Below, piece by piece: positions 24,051-32,230 of a stretch of DNA of 64,000 nucleotides. Position numbers and translations under genes: made by a program. The stretch covers positions 68,811 through 132,810 of the forward strand of contig DPDG01000006.1 of the NCBI GenBank assembly GCA_003526375.1. Reading direction: 5' to 3'. Source of the stretch: Lentisphaeria bacterium (GTDB lineage: Bacteria; Verrucomicrobiota; Lentisphaeria; Victivallales; UBA1829). Below the pieces are notes generated by a model that searched no databases, had not been told where the DNA came from, and saw only the letters and a program-made list of their open reading frames with translations. Numbering within the stretch: the first letter of the stretch is position 1; the number at the start of each line of letters is the position of its first letter.

Positions 24051-24079
24051 TTGAATTTTATTGATTCTGATATTATATT
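24051..24079 (+). promoter_or_regulatory. Promoter of the IclR-family gene
   Basis: TTGAAT (24051-24056), 17-base spacer, TATATT (24074-24079), about 60 bases before the ATG. Confidence 0.6.
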
Positions 24080-24100
24080 TTAATATTACAGGAATAAAAC

Positions 24101-24115
24101 TTCATTATTGATGAA
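24101..24115. promoter_or_regulatory. Putative IclR operator (TTCAT-N5-ATGAA)
   Basis: Perfect 5-bp inverted repeat in the leader of the IclR gene, 20-25 bases after the -10 box; its place fits autorepression. Confidence 0.4.
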
Positions 24116-24144
24116 TTTTTTAGGATAGACGGAAGCGGAAAGAA

Positions 24145-24894
24145 ATGATCCAGTCTTTTTCTAGATGTATTGAGATTCTGAAAATTGTTGCGGATTCTCC
24201 TGACGGAATCAAACTTGCGGATATCGCCAGAATCACGAAACTGAAGTACACTACGGTTTATAATCTGGTGAGCTCCATGATGAAAGAGGGGATGATCCGC
24301 CGCGGGGAAGGGCATGTGCTGTTCCTCGGACCAATGGTCACGGATCTTCACAACCGGCGGAGACACGGCGAACTGATCCGCCATGCCCGCAGTATCATGC
24401 TGCCGTTGATCCGGCGATATCCTGAGACGAATCTGACCTATTCGCGTTTTACCGGCACGCAGATTACCGCGTTCCTTAACCGTTCGCAGGAGCTGATGGG
24501 GGAGATCCGCGCAGCAAAGAGCGTGCTTCCTCCTTATCAGACGGTTGCCGGACTTGTTTTTCTTGCGTTTCTGCCGGAGGAGGATGCCATGATTCTCCGT
24601 GGCAATTTCCCGTTTACTGAGCGCAATCTTGCCGAATGGGGGACGGAAAAGGCGCTGGATGGCGCTGTCCGTCTGTGCCGGGAGCGTCAGTATGCGCGTC
24701 TGCCGTTCGATCCGCCGGAGATGAGCCGGATCGGGATTCCGCTGTTTCACAAGGGGAGGCTGTCCGGCGCATTGACCTGCACCTGCCTGAACCTCATGGC
24801 GAAAGAGGAGAAGGGACTTCTGAATGAACTATTGAAGCTTACCGGAGTGGTTCTTGAAGAACCCTCCGTGGAAAATCTTTTTCTTCGAGCTTGA
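24145..24894 (+). CDS. IclR-family transcription regulator
   Basis: A 249-residue regulator. Residues 1-60 carry the IclR winged helix (RCIEILKIVADSPDGIKLAD, then ITKLKYTTVYNLVSSMMKEG). The remainder is the IclR effector domain, with the late segment RIGIPLFHKGRLSGALTC. These proteins usually sense small aromatic or sugar-derived metabolites and repress adjacent catabolic genes. The FAD-dependent oxidoreductase 30 bases downstream, on the same strand, is the likely target or partner. A promoter and a palindrome precede the gene. Confidence 0.9.
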   Translation: MIQSFSRCIEILKIVADSPDGIKLADIARITKLKYTTVYNLVSSMMKEGMIRRGEGHVLFLGPMVTDLHNRRRHGELIRHARSIMLPLIRRYPETNLTYSRFTGTQITAFLNRSQELMGEIRAAKSVLPPYQTVAGLVFLAFLPEEDAMILRGNFPFTERNLAEWGTEKALDGAVRLCRERQYARLPFDPPEMSRIGIPLFHKGRLSGALTCTCLNLMAKEEKGLLNELLKLTGVVLEEPSVENLFLRA

Positions 24895-24924
24895 AAAGAA
24901 CCATTTGACATAAAGGTGAATCAC

Positions 24925-26181
24925 ATGGATTTTACAGTCAGTTATGACGTTGCGGTCGTCGGCGGAGGTGTCGCCGGAATTGCTGCGGCAATCCAGTCCG
25001 CAAGGTCCGGAAAGAAAACGGTCCTGATCGAAAAAACAATTCTTCTCGGCGGGCTTGCCACGAGCGGGCTTGTCTACATCTATCTCCCGCTTTGCGACGG
25101 CAACGGGCATCAAGCGACTCACGGCATTTGCGAGGAACTCCTGCGCAACAGTATCCAGTATGGTCCCGGAGAGATTCCGGAGAATTGGAGACAGGAGAAG
25201 AATGCTCCTGAGCGGAAGCGCCTCATGTGCCGTTTTTCCCCGGCGTCTTTCATGCTTTCGCTGGAGGAACTGCTGCGCCGGGAAAATGTGGACATCTGGT
25301 ATGATACTCTGGTCTGCGGTGCGGATGTCGTGAATAAAAAGGTGACGGCGCTGATTGTGGAGAATGAGAGCGGGCGCGGCAGGATCGAGGCGAAGTCCGT
25401 GATCGACGCCAGCGGAACCGGTGTTGCAATGCGCCGCGCCGGTGTGCCCTGTCTGTGCGAGGATAATTATCTGACGATGTGGGCGCTTCAATATCAGGCG
25501 GATATCATGGAGGGGGATTTCGGAAAGAGCATTTCCGTCTATACCATCACCACGAGCACTTTGGATCAGGAGACACGGCTTGTGGCGTCTCCGGAACTTC
25601 TTGAACGGATGTACGGGAAATGTTCTGCGGAGGAATATCATGACCTGATTACGTATCGCGGGCTCACCGGAAAATCCGTCTCCCGTTTCGTGCAGGAAAG
25701 CCACAGGATTCTGCTGGAGACCTATAAGATGCGCTATGAGGGTGGGGAATATACCCGCAGGGATTATTACCCGGTCAAACTGCCGCTGATGCCGCAGTTC
25801 CGCAAGATTTACTGTGTTGACGGCGAGTATGTATTGAATACGGGGGAGAACGCAAAATACTTCGAGGATTCCGTCGGACTGCTTGCGGACTGGCGCAAAT
25901 CCGGTTCGGAGTATGTCTGGGAGGTGCCGTTCCGGACACTTTACGCGAAGAAGAAAACCGGAGGCATCATTGCCGCCGGACGCTGCACCGCGGCGCAGGG
26001 GGACGCATGGGAAATCACTCGCGTGATTCCGAGTGCAGCCATGACCGGGCAGGTCGCGGGGCTTGCCGCTTCGATGACGATTGATTCAGGCAAGGAGATC
26101 TGGGAGCTTGACATCCATGAGGTTCAGGATCGTCTCCGTGCTCTCGGTTTTCCCATTCACCGCGCCGATATCGGCATCTGA
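24925..26181 (+). CDS. FAD-dependent oxidoreductase (FAD_oxidored family)
   Basis: A 418-residue flavoprotein. The N-terminus has a Rossmann dinucleotide motif VAVVGGGVAGIAAAIQSARS followed by LIEKTILLGGLATSGLV, typical of the FAD-dependent oxidoreductases common in glycan-rich PVC and Bacteroidota genomes. A second FAD contact is in VIDASGTGVAMRRAG, and the C-terminal part has GGIIAAGRCTAAQGDAWEITR plus a helix for the FAD pyrophosphate. The start is the ATG with AAGGTG 6 bases upstream; a GTG three codons earlier overlaps that ribosome site. It has no signal peptide. Substrate unknown; co-transcription with the IclR regulator suggests an inducible catabolic step. Confidence 0.85.
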   Translation: MDFTVSYDVAVVGGGVAGIAAAIQSARSGKKTVLIEKTILLGGLATSGLVYIYLPLCDGNGHQATHGICEELLRNSIQYGPGEIPENWRQEKNAPERKRLMCRFSPASFMLSLEELLRRENVDIWYDTLVCGADVVNKKVTALIVENESGRGRIEAKSVIDASGTGVAMRRAGVPCLCEDNYLTMWALQYQADIMEGDFGKSISVYTITTSTLDQETRLVASPELLERMYGKCSAEEYHDLITYRGLTGKSVSRFVQESHRILLETYKMRYEGGEYTRRDYYPVKLPLMPQFRKIYCVDGEYVLNTGENAKYFEDSVGLLADWRKSGSEYVWEVPFRTLYAKKKTGGIIAAGRCTAAQGDAWEITRVIPSAAMTGQVAGLAASMTIDSGKEIWELDIHEVQDRLRALGFPIHRADIGI

Positions 26182-26225
26182 AAGACGGAAAGCGCCGTTT
26201 GAGTGTTTTTTGACAGTGCCGGTTT

Positions 26226-26693
26226 CTACATCGCCAGTTTTCTGAGCGCTTCATAGGCGACCTGTGCGGAGAAACCGCGTCCTGCCAGAAAACGGAGCGC
26301 TTTCTCTCTGCGTTTGCGCGGGTCAGGCTCGCGGGCGAAAGCCGAGGCTTTGCGGGAAAGGGCGCCCGCCGCCGCTTCCAGTTCGGTCATGACATTCCCG
26401 TCCTCTTTTTCCGCAAGGGTTTCCTTGATGAGTTCGGAATCGATGCCTTTGGTGCGGAGTTTCTGAATCGCTTTGCGTTTGCCTCCTCCCCGCGCGTAGA
26501 CTGCGGCGGCGAGGTTTTCCGCGTAATGCTCGTCATTCAGGAAACCGTGCCGCGTACACTCCTGAATGACCTGGCTGATTTCTGCTGTGGAGTATTCTTT
26601 GGCATAGAGTTTCTTTTTGAGTTCCGCCGTGGAATAGGCGCGGAGCCCGAGAAGCAGAATCGCGTATTCCATCGCCGTCTTTTTCTGTGCCAT
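26226..26693 (-). CDS. recX: RecX-family regulatory protein
   Basis: A 155-residue helical protein that in other bacteria binds and modulates RecA filaments. Three-helix RecX repeats are visible: YAILLLGLRAYSTAELKKKL with ECTRHGFLNDEHYAENL, then AIQKLRTKGIDSELIKETL, and a third with KALRFLAGRGFSAQVAYEAL. Length and charge fit the family. recA is not in the window; recX is instead the third gene of a leftward series after fumC and a BtuF-like gene, 13 bases past the latter. Confidence 0.88.
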   Translation of the reverse strand: MAQKKTAMEYAILLLGLRAYSTAELKKKLYAKEYSTAEISQVIQECTRHGFLNDEHYAENLAAAVYARGGGKRKAIQKLRTKGIDSELIKETLAEKEDGNVMTELEAAAGALSRKASAFAREPDPRKRREKALRFLAGRGFSAQVAYEALRKLAM

Positions 26694-26706
26694 ACTGTTT
26701 TCCTTT

Positions 26707-27519
26707 CTAATTCCGGCAGCGTTCCGCCAGCAGGCGGATGCCTTGTGTCAGGCGCGGCCCCGGACGCAGAAGGAGGTCGGGATCGATATCGGAGATGATT
26801 TGATTTTCCCGCACCGCTTTGAGTTTGGTCCACGGCAGGCTCTTTTTGAGATTTTCCACCTGCTTCTCTGAGAAACCGGGCAGAAGAAGAATATCCGGTT
26901 GATTTTTCAGGAGCCATTCAAACGAAGGATTGAAATAATCCTGCCTGATGCCGCCGGCGATGTTGCGCTGGCCGGCAAGACGGATCACCGTATCCGGCAG
27001 GGAGCCTTGTCCCGCCGCCGTCGGCGGATTGTCCCAGATCAGGCAGAGAACGGTTTTGCCCGCGGCGGAGTGCTTTTCCCGCCTGAGTTCCGCCAGTTCC
27101 TGTTCGATCCGGTCGTTTTCTTTCTGTGCCTCCGCTTCGCATTTCAATTCTTTTCCGGCGATCATGACCCATTCCCTGTATTCTTCCGGATTGCGGCACT
27201 GCTTCAGGATCACCTTGATTCCGGCGCTGCGAAGCATTTCCGCCGCTGCCGGATTTGCCAGGGCGTTTGCAAAAACATGAGTCGGTTTCAGCGCAACCAC
27301 TCTTTCCGGATTCGGTCTTCCGAATTCTCCCGCAACCGGAATATTTCTGATGCTCAAGGGATAATTACATGCGGAGGAGCGTCCGACCAGAGCTTTTTCC
27401 TTTCCCAGCCGGCATATCAGTTCCGTGAGAGCGGGGGCAAGCGAAACCACCCGCAGTTCTTCCGCAGACAGCGGAACCAGCGCAGTGACGAACAACAGGA
27501 TAAGCAGCAGTTTTTTCAT
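26707..27519 (-). CDS. BtuF-like periplasmic substrate-binding protein
   Basis: A 270-residue class III (helical-backbone) binding protein for cobalamin, heme or an iron chelate. It has a signal peptide (MKKLLLILLFVTALVPLSAE), then RVVSLAPALTELICRLG, the helix-leading motif LVGRSSACNYP and VAGEFGRPNPERVVALKPTHV. The tail is QPDILLLPGF and LLLRPGPRLTQGI. No permease or ATPase gene is adjacent, so it must work with a transporter elsewhere. There is no lipobox. It sits between fumC and recX. A link with the CobN-like dechelatase 18 kb away is possible but not shown. Confidence 0.85.
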   Translation of the reverse strand: MKKLLLILLFVTALVPLSAEELRVVSLAPALTELICRLGKEKALVGRSSACNYPLSIRNIPVAGEFGRPNPERVVALKPTHVFANALANPAAAEMLRSAGIKVILKQCRNPEEYREWVMIAGKELKCEAEAQKENDRIEQELAELRREKHSAAGKTVLCLIWDNPPTAAGQGSLPDTVIRLAGQRNIAGGIRQDYFNPSFEWLLKNQPDILLLPGFSEKQVENLKKSLPWTKLKAVRENQIISDIDPDLLLRPGPRLTQGIRLLAERCRN

Positions 27520-27542
27520 GGATGCATTCCGCGGCTGCGCTC

Positions 27543-28946
27543 TTAGTTGCCGTACGGTTTCGCCATTTTTTCCGGCTTGACGATATCGTCATACTCCCCG
27601 GGCGAGATCAGGCCTGCTTTGGCGCAGGCTTCACGCAGGGTCAGATTTTCCTTGTGTGCCATTTTTGCGATTTTCGCGGCGTTGTCATATCCGATTTTCG
27701 GACTGAGCGCGGTGACGAGCATCAGCGATTTTTCAACGAGTTCCGCAATACGCTTCCGGTCCGGTTTGAGACCCGCGACTGCAAAATCCGTGAAATTGGA
27801 ACAGGAATCGGAGAGCAGGCGCACCTCGGTCAGAAGATCGAAAATCATGACGGGCTTGAAAACGTTCAGCTCGAAATTGCCCTGTGTGCCGGCGAATGAG
27901 ATTGCGGTGTCGAGTCCGACCACCTGCACACATATCATGGTCAGGGCTTCGCATTGGGTCGGATTGACTTTTCCGGGCATGATGGAGGAGCCGGGCTCGT
28001 TTTCCGGCAGGGCGAGTTCACCGATGCCGCAGCGGGGACCGCTTGCAAGCCAGCGGATATCGTTTGCAATCTTCATCAGGGAACATGCCAGCGCCTTGAT
28101 TGTCCCGGAGAGGGCGACAATGGCGTCGTGCCCGGCGAGGAGCGCGAATTTATTGGGGGCGGAAGTGAACGGCAGTTTCATCAGCGAGGCGATCTCCTGA
28201 GCCGCGTTTTCCGCGAATCCCTCCGGCGCATTGAGCCCGGTGCCGACTGCGGTTCCGCCGAGAGGCAGTTCGAAGATTTCCGGCAGGACGGCTGTGATCC
28301 GTTTCAGCGCGTAGTCGAGCTGCGCCACATAACCGGAGAACTCCTGTCCGAGCGTCAGGGGAACGGCGTCCTGCAGATGGGTGCGCCCGATCTTGACGAT
28401 GGAATCGTATTCCTGCGCCTTCTCCGCGAGTGCGTCGCGCAGTTTGCGGACCGCAGGGACAAGCCTGCGGACGACGGCTTCTCCTGCGGCGATGTGCATT
28501 GCGGTAGGAAAGGTGTCGTTGGAGGACTGCGACATATTGACGTGGTCATTCGGATGAACCGGTTTTTTCGTTCCGATGACGCCGCCGAGCAGTTCGGACG
28601 CGCGGTTTGCGATGACTTCATTCAGGTTCATGTTGGACTGCGTTCCGCTGCCGGTCATCCAGACTTTGAGCGGGAAATTGCCGTCGAGTCTGCCGTCGAG
28701 TATTTCGTCCGCCGCCTCGCAGATTGCGTTGCTGATTGCAGGGTCCAGTCGTTTTGCTTTTTCATTTGCGATGGCGGAGGCTTTTTTTACAATTGCCAGC
28801 GCATGAATGACTTCCTCCGGGATGTAATCAATCCCGATATTGAAGTAGATGTTGGAGCGCTGGGTCTGCGCCCCCCAGTATTTGTCGGCGGGGACCTTGA
28901 TCTCCCCCATGCTGTCGCTTTCCGTGCGGTATGCGGTGTCTTTCAT
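27543..28946 (-). CDS. fumC: Fumarate hydratase, class II
   Basis: Interconverts fumarate and malate in the TCA cycle without an iron-sulfur cluster. The 467 residues match the family. Diagnostic stretches are VWMTGSGTQSNMNLNEVIAN near residue 95, HVNMSQSSNDTFPTAMH, KIGRTHLQDAVPLTLGQEF and the catalytic loop GSSIMPGKVNPTQCEAL. These fit fumarase rather than aspartase or argininosuccinate lyase; the TGSGTQ motif is typical of FumC. First gene of the fumC-btuF-like-recX series, with a 23-base gap to the next. Confidence 0.95.
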   Translation of the reverse strand: MKDTAYRTESDSMGEIKVPADKYWGAQTQRSNIYFNIGIDYIPEEVIHALAIVKKASAIANEKAKRLDPAISNAICEAADEILDGRLDGNFPLKVWMTGSGTQSNMNLNEVIANRASELLGGVIGTKKPVHPNDHVNMSQSSNDTFPTAMHIAAGEAVVRRLVPAVRKLRDALAEKAQEYDSIVKIGRTHLQDAVPLTLGQEFSGYVAQLDYALKRITAVLPEIFELPLGGTAVGTGLNAPEGFAENAAQEIASLMKLPFTSAPNKFALLAGHDAIVALSGTIKALACSLMKIANDIRWLASGPRCGIGELALPENEPGSSIMPGKVNPTQCEALTMICVQVVGLDTAISFAGTQGNFELNVFKPVMIFDLLTEVRLLSDSCSNFTDFAVAGLKPDRKRIAELVEKSLMLVTALSPKIGYDNAAKIAKMAHKENLTLREACAKAGLISPGEYDDIVKPEKMAKPYGN

Positions 28947-29142
28947 TGTCTGATCCTTTCATCATCCGGTAAGATACTTTCAAAAGGGCAGGAATGCAAG
29001 TCCGGAGAGGGCAATAGAGCATGAGAACATGCGAAATCGCCGATTCCCTGAAAAAAATGAAAAAAAGATTGTTTCGGGGTATGATATTTTGAAAAGATGC
29101 GTTAGTGTACGGGGTTACTATTCTGAAGTGCGGAAAGGTGAG

Positions 29143-30348
29143 ATGAAACCAAGATTTTCTAAAGAACTGGAAAAGGAGAGCGTTCAGCTTCAGCAGCGTG
29201 AACCGCCTCTGGCGGAGGCAGCGGCATTGTGCGTGACGACGGTCATGCTGATGCTGTTCGGGCTTGCTGTACTGTATTCGACCTCATTCGGAATTGCGGG
29301 AGCCTCCTACTTCATGAAACAGATCATGTGGGGATGCGTCGGTATGACCGGGTTCGGGGCGGCTCTGCTCCTGGGCTACAAACGGATCTCCGACTGGGGC
29401 TGGATTCTGATGCTGGGGATCTGTCTTCTGCTGATAATCGCGCTGATGTTTACACCGACCAACGGAGCGCGGCGCTGGATCAAGATTCCGGGGGTGGGCA
29501 ATATCCAGCCGTCGGAATACGCGAAGGTTGTTCTGTCGCTTTTTCTTGCGAAATGGTGTGCGGACCGCGTCAAAATGATCGAGGCGTCTCCGTGGAAATT
29601 CTTTTTCATAAGCTGTCTGGTGTGCGGACCGGTGATGGGACTGGTATTCATCGGGAAAGACCTCGGCACGACTGTGCTCCTGATGGTGGTGTTTTTCGCA
29701 ATGCTGTATGCTTCCGGCGTGCGTCTGCTCTGTCTTCTGCCGTGGCCTCTGATCGGGATTCCTGCGGGATACTACCTGATCAAATGGTTCAGCCCCTACC
29801 GCCTTGCGCGGCTGACGACGTTTACCGATCCCGAACTGACGCAGTCGGGCGCCGGATATCAGCTCTGGCTGTCTCTGCTGGCGCTCGGCTCGGGCAACTG
29901 GACGGGCGTCGGATTTGCGGAAAGCCGCCTCAAGCATAAATACCTGCCGGAGGCGCATACGGACTTTATCCTTTCGATTGTCGGCGAGGAGCTCGGTTAT
30001 GTCTGGATGTGCGTGGTAATCCTTGCCTATGTGGTATTTGTGACACTGGCGATCGCGATCAGCACACGTGCGAGAACGCGTCAGGGAATGCTCCTGGCAT
30101 TCGGGCTTACGACGTTTATCGCGGTGCAGGCGATCATCAATATCGGCGTGATTTCCGGCGCATGGCCGACCAAGGGGATGCCCGCGCCGTTCATCAGTTA
30201 CGGCGGAAGCAGTCTCGTGTCGTGCCTTGTCGCGACGGGACTCATCATCAGTGTGGCGCTGGACGCCGCGTATCCCGATTACCATCTGGGGGTGGCGGCG
30301 AGAATCAGAGAGACGTTCAACAGATGGAATCCTTTTCATAAAAAATGA
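29143..30348 (+). CDS. ftsW: FtsW/SEDS-family peptidoglycan polymerase
   Basis: A 401-residue SEDS glycosyltransferase that polymerises lipid II at the septum with its cognate PBP. About ten membrane helices are visible. Family signatures: FGLAVLYSTS in helix 1, TPTNGARRWIKI, IQPSEYAKV, KYLPEAHTDFILSIVGEELG and PFISYGGSSL. The chosen start drops 38 residues of the longest frame; AAAGG sits 4 bases before the ATG and the first helix then begins near residue 35. It is followed 12 bases later by murG, which favours ftsW over rodA. Other division and cell-wall genes are not here. Confidence 0.93.
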   Translation: MKPRFSKELEKESVQLQQREPPLAEAAALCVTTVMLMLFGLAVLYSTSFGIAGASYFMKQIMWGCVGMTGFGAALLLGYKRISDWGWILMLGICLLLIIALMFTPTNGARRWIKIPGVGNIQPSEYAKVVLSLFLAKWCADRVKMIEASPWKFFFISCLVCGPVMGLVFIGKDLGTTVLLMVVFFAMLYASGVRLLCLLPWPLIGIPAGYYLIKWFSPYRLARLTTFTDPELTQSGAGYQLWLSLLALGSGNWTGVGFAESRLKHKYLPEAHTDFILSIVGEELGYVWMCVVILAYVVFVTLAIAISTRARTRQGMLLAFGLTTFIAVQAIINIGVISGAWPTKGMPAPFISYGGSSLVSCLVATGLIISVALDAAYPDYHLGVAARIRETFNRWNPFHKK

Positions 30349-30360
30349 GAGAGTTGAAAT

Positions 30361-31494
30361 ATGATGAAACTGGAAAGACTTGCCGTAAGCTGCGGAGGGA
30401 CGGGAGGGCATTTTTACCCCGGACTGAGCGTGGCGCGTGAACTGAATGCCGCAGGAGGGCGTGCCCTTCTGATCCTCGGCGGGAAAAATGCGCCCGGACA
30501 GGCGGAAATCGCCCGCGGGTTCGGCGTGCAGACGCTTCAGGTGGCGGCGTTGCCGCTGTCGAAAAATCCTTTGAAACTGTTCCGGTTCCTGCTGGCGTTT
30601 CTCCGCGGGCGCTGCCAGTGCATCCGCGCGTTCCGGGAGTTCAAACCGCAGGCTCTGCTCTGCATGGGAAGTTTTGCCTCGCTGCCGCCCGCCATGGCGG
30701 CGAAATCAATGAAGATTCCCCTGTTTCTTCACGACGGCAATGCGCGTCTCGGCAAGGCAAATAAATTTCTCAGCCGTTATGCAAAAGCGCTGGGGCTTTC
30801 ATTTCCGTCTCCGGACAGTGCGCAGTGCAGGTGTCCGGTGATTCACACCGGTATGCCTTTGCGTCATGAACTGCTTGCCGGCAAGATGGAAAAAGCCGCC
30901 GCGATGGAGGAGATCAACCGCCGCTGGAATGTCGATTTCAAGGCGGATGCTCCCACTCTGCTTGTGTTCGGCGGTTCGCTGGGCGCCTCGTCGATCAACC
31001 GGACAAGTCGGATTTCCAAAACGCTTCCCGGCGGGGAGACGATTCAGCTGATCCATCTTGCGGGGGTCGGCAAACTTGAGGAGCTGGAACGCTATTATGA
31101 AGGTTCCGGCGGCAGAAAACTTCTGCTGGAGTCTTCGCCGGATATGCATCTCTTTTATTCCGCGGCGGATATGATCATCTGTCGTGCGGGGGGAAGCACC
31201 GTGACGGAGCTTGCCTATTTCGGAAAATATGCGATTGTGGTTCCTTATCCTTATGCGGCGGAGAATCATCAGATGGACAATGCCATGTGGCTGGCGTCTT
31301 CCGGCGGCGCAAGGATCGTCAAGGATTCCGACTGTACGGAGGAAAATTTCAACAGGATCGTTCTGGACTGGCTTCGTGAGCCGGATAAATACCGGGAAAT
31401 GGGGGCGAAACTGGCTGAAATCGCGATTCCCGATGCCTCCCGCCGGATTTTGAACATGATCGGGAACATTGTGTTTGTCGCCCGTGCCGTATGA
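30361..31494 (+). CDS. murG: UDP-GlcNAc: lipid I N-acetylglucosaminyltransferase
   Basis: Membrane-associated GT28 enzyme making lipid II on the inner face of the cytoplasmic membrane. A 377-residue GT-B fold: the N-terminal G-loop CGGTGGHFYPG is at residues 11-21, a second G-loop is in CMGSFASLPPAM, and FLHDGNARLGKANK follows. C-terminally LLVFGGSLGASSINR, ADMIICRAGGSTVTELAY and AENHQMDNAMWL form the UDP-GlcNAc site. NARLG replaces the more usual NAxxG(x)(A/T)N stretch but is still close. Operon ftsW-murG-rsmE: murG stops 9 bases before the rsmE start. Confidence 0.95.
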   Translation: MMKLERLAVSCGGTGGHFYPGLSVARELNAAGGRALLILGGKNAPGQAEIARGFGVQTLQVAALPLSKNPLKLFRFLLAFLRGRCQCIRAFREFKPQALLCMGSFASLPPAMAAKSMKIPLFLHDGNARLGKANKFLSRYAKALGLSFPSPDSAQCRCPVIHTGMPLRHELLAGKMEKAAAMEEINRRWNVDFKADAPTLLVFGGSLGASSINRTSRISKTLPGGETIQLIHLAGVGKLEELERYYEGSGGRKLLLESSPDMHLFYSAADMIICRAGGSTVTELAYFGKYAIVVPYPYAAENHQMDNAMWLASSGGARIVKDSDCTEENFNRIVLDWLREPDKYREMGAKLAEIAIPDASRRILNMIGNIVFVARAV

Positions 31495-31503
31495 GGTGAA
31501 GTG

Positions 31504-32214
31504 ATGCATCGATTCCGCTGTGATGAACTTGAGGGGCTGAAGCCCGGAGCGTCTGTGAGACTTGAAAAAAGCGAGAATGCGCATCTGTTCAAGACCCTGC
31601 GCGCCGCAGAGGGGGAACGCTGTCTGCTGATGGACGGCAGAGGGAATATCGGAGAGGCGGAAGTCGCCGCCGGGCGCACTTTAATCTTGCGTTCCCGCGA
31701 GTCCGCCGCCCCCCCGGAACCTCCGGCGGTTCATCTGTATATCGCTCCGCCGCGCCGTCAGAAGATGGATCAGATTCTCAAGCAGTGCACCGAGCTCGGG
31801 GTCCGCCGGATTGTTCCCGTGATCTGCGAACGTTCCGTTTCGCTTCCCGACAGCGATTCCATCAACGGGCGCTGGACGGAGCTGATGTTCGAAGCCTGCA
31901 AACAGTCCGGCAATGCGTTTGTGCCGGAGACCTGCGGGAGCATTCGTTTTCCCGATGCGGTAAACGATTCCAGGAAACGCTGCGGCGCCTGCTTCTTCGG
32001 GTCTGTTTCCGGATGCGCCGAACAGGAGATGCCGGGAACATGCCGCGACATTGCGTGGTTTATCGGGCCGGAGGGCGGTTTCACGGAAGCCGAGGAGAAA
32101 CTGATGCGTGTTTCCGGCTTTCACGGACTTCATTTCGGCAACTGGGTTCTGCGTGTGGAAACCGCTGCCGTCTGCGGGACCGCGATCCTGATGGACCGTT
32201 TTGCCGGAAGATAG
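31504..32214 (+). CDS. rsmE: 16S rRNA m3U1498 methyltransferase
   Basis: SPOUT-class, SAM-dependent enzyme that methylates U1498 of 16S rRNA. About 236 residues: an N-terminal PUA-like domain (MHRFRCDEL, then LEKSENAHLFKTLRAAEG), then the knotted SPOUT domain with PRRQKMDQILKQCTELGV, PVICERSVSLP, AWFIGPEGGFTEAEE and GNWVLRVETAAVCG (usually LGxRILRxETA). Two adjacent start codons (GTG then ATG) follow GAGGTG; the ATG is taken. Third gene of the ftsW-murG-rsmE operon. It converges on the GH89-like gene with only 16 bases between them and no clear terminator. Confidence 0.93.
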   Translation: MHRFRCDELEGLKPGASVRLEKSENAHLFKTLRAAEGERCLLMDGRGNIGEAEVAAGRTLILRSRESAAPPEPPAVHLYIAPPRRQKMDQILKQCTELGVRRIVPVICERSVSLPDSDSINGRWTELMFEACKQSGNAFVPETCGSIRFPDAVNDSRKRCGACFFGSVSGCAEQEMPGTCRDIAWFIGPEGGFTEAEEKLMRVSGFHGLHFGNWVLRVETAAVCGTAILMDRFAGR

Positions 32215-32230
32215 AACAAGCACACAGGAA

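Larger units (their letters stand above)
23845..24144. other. Divergent intergenic region between deacetylase and IclR genes
   Basis: No coding or RNA gene seen. It must hold a leftward promoter for the deacetylase trio (none obvious) and holds a clear rightward promoter (24051-24079) and a palindrome near the IclR start. A GGAGG near 23875 on the minus strand is the deacetylase ribosome site. Confidence 0.5.
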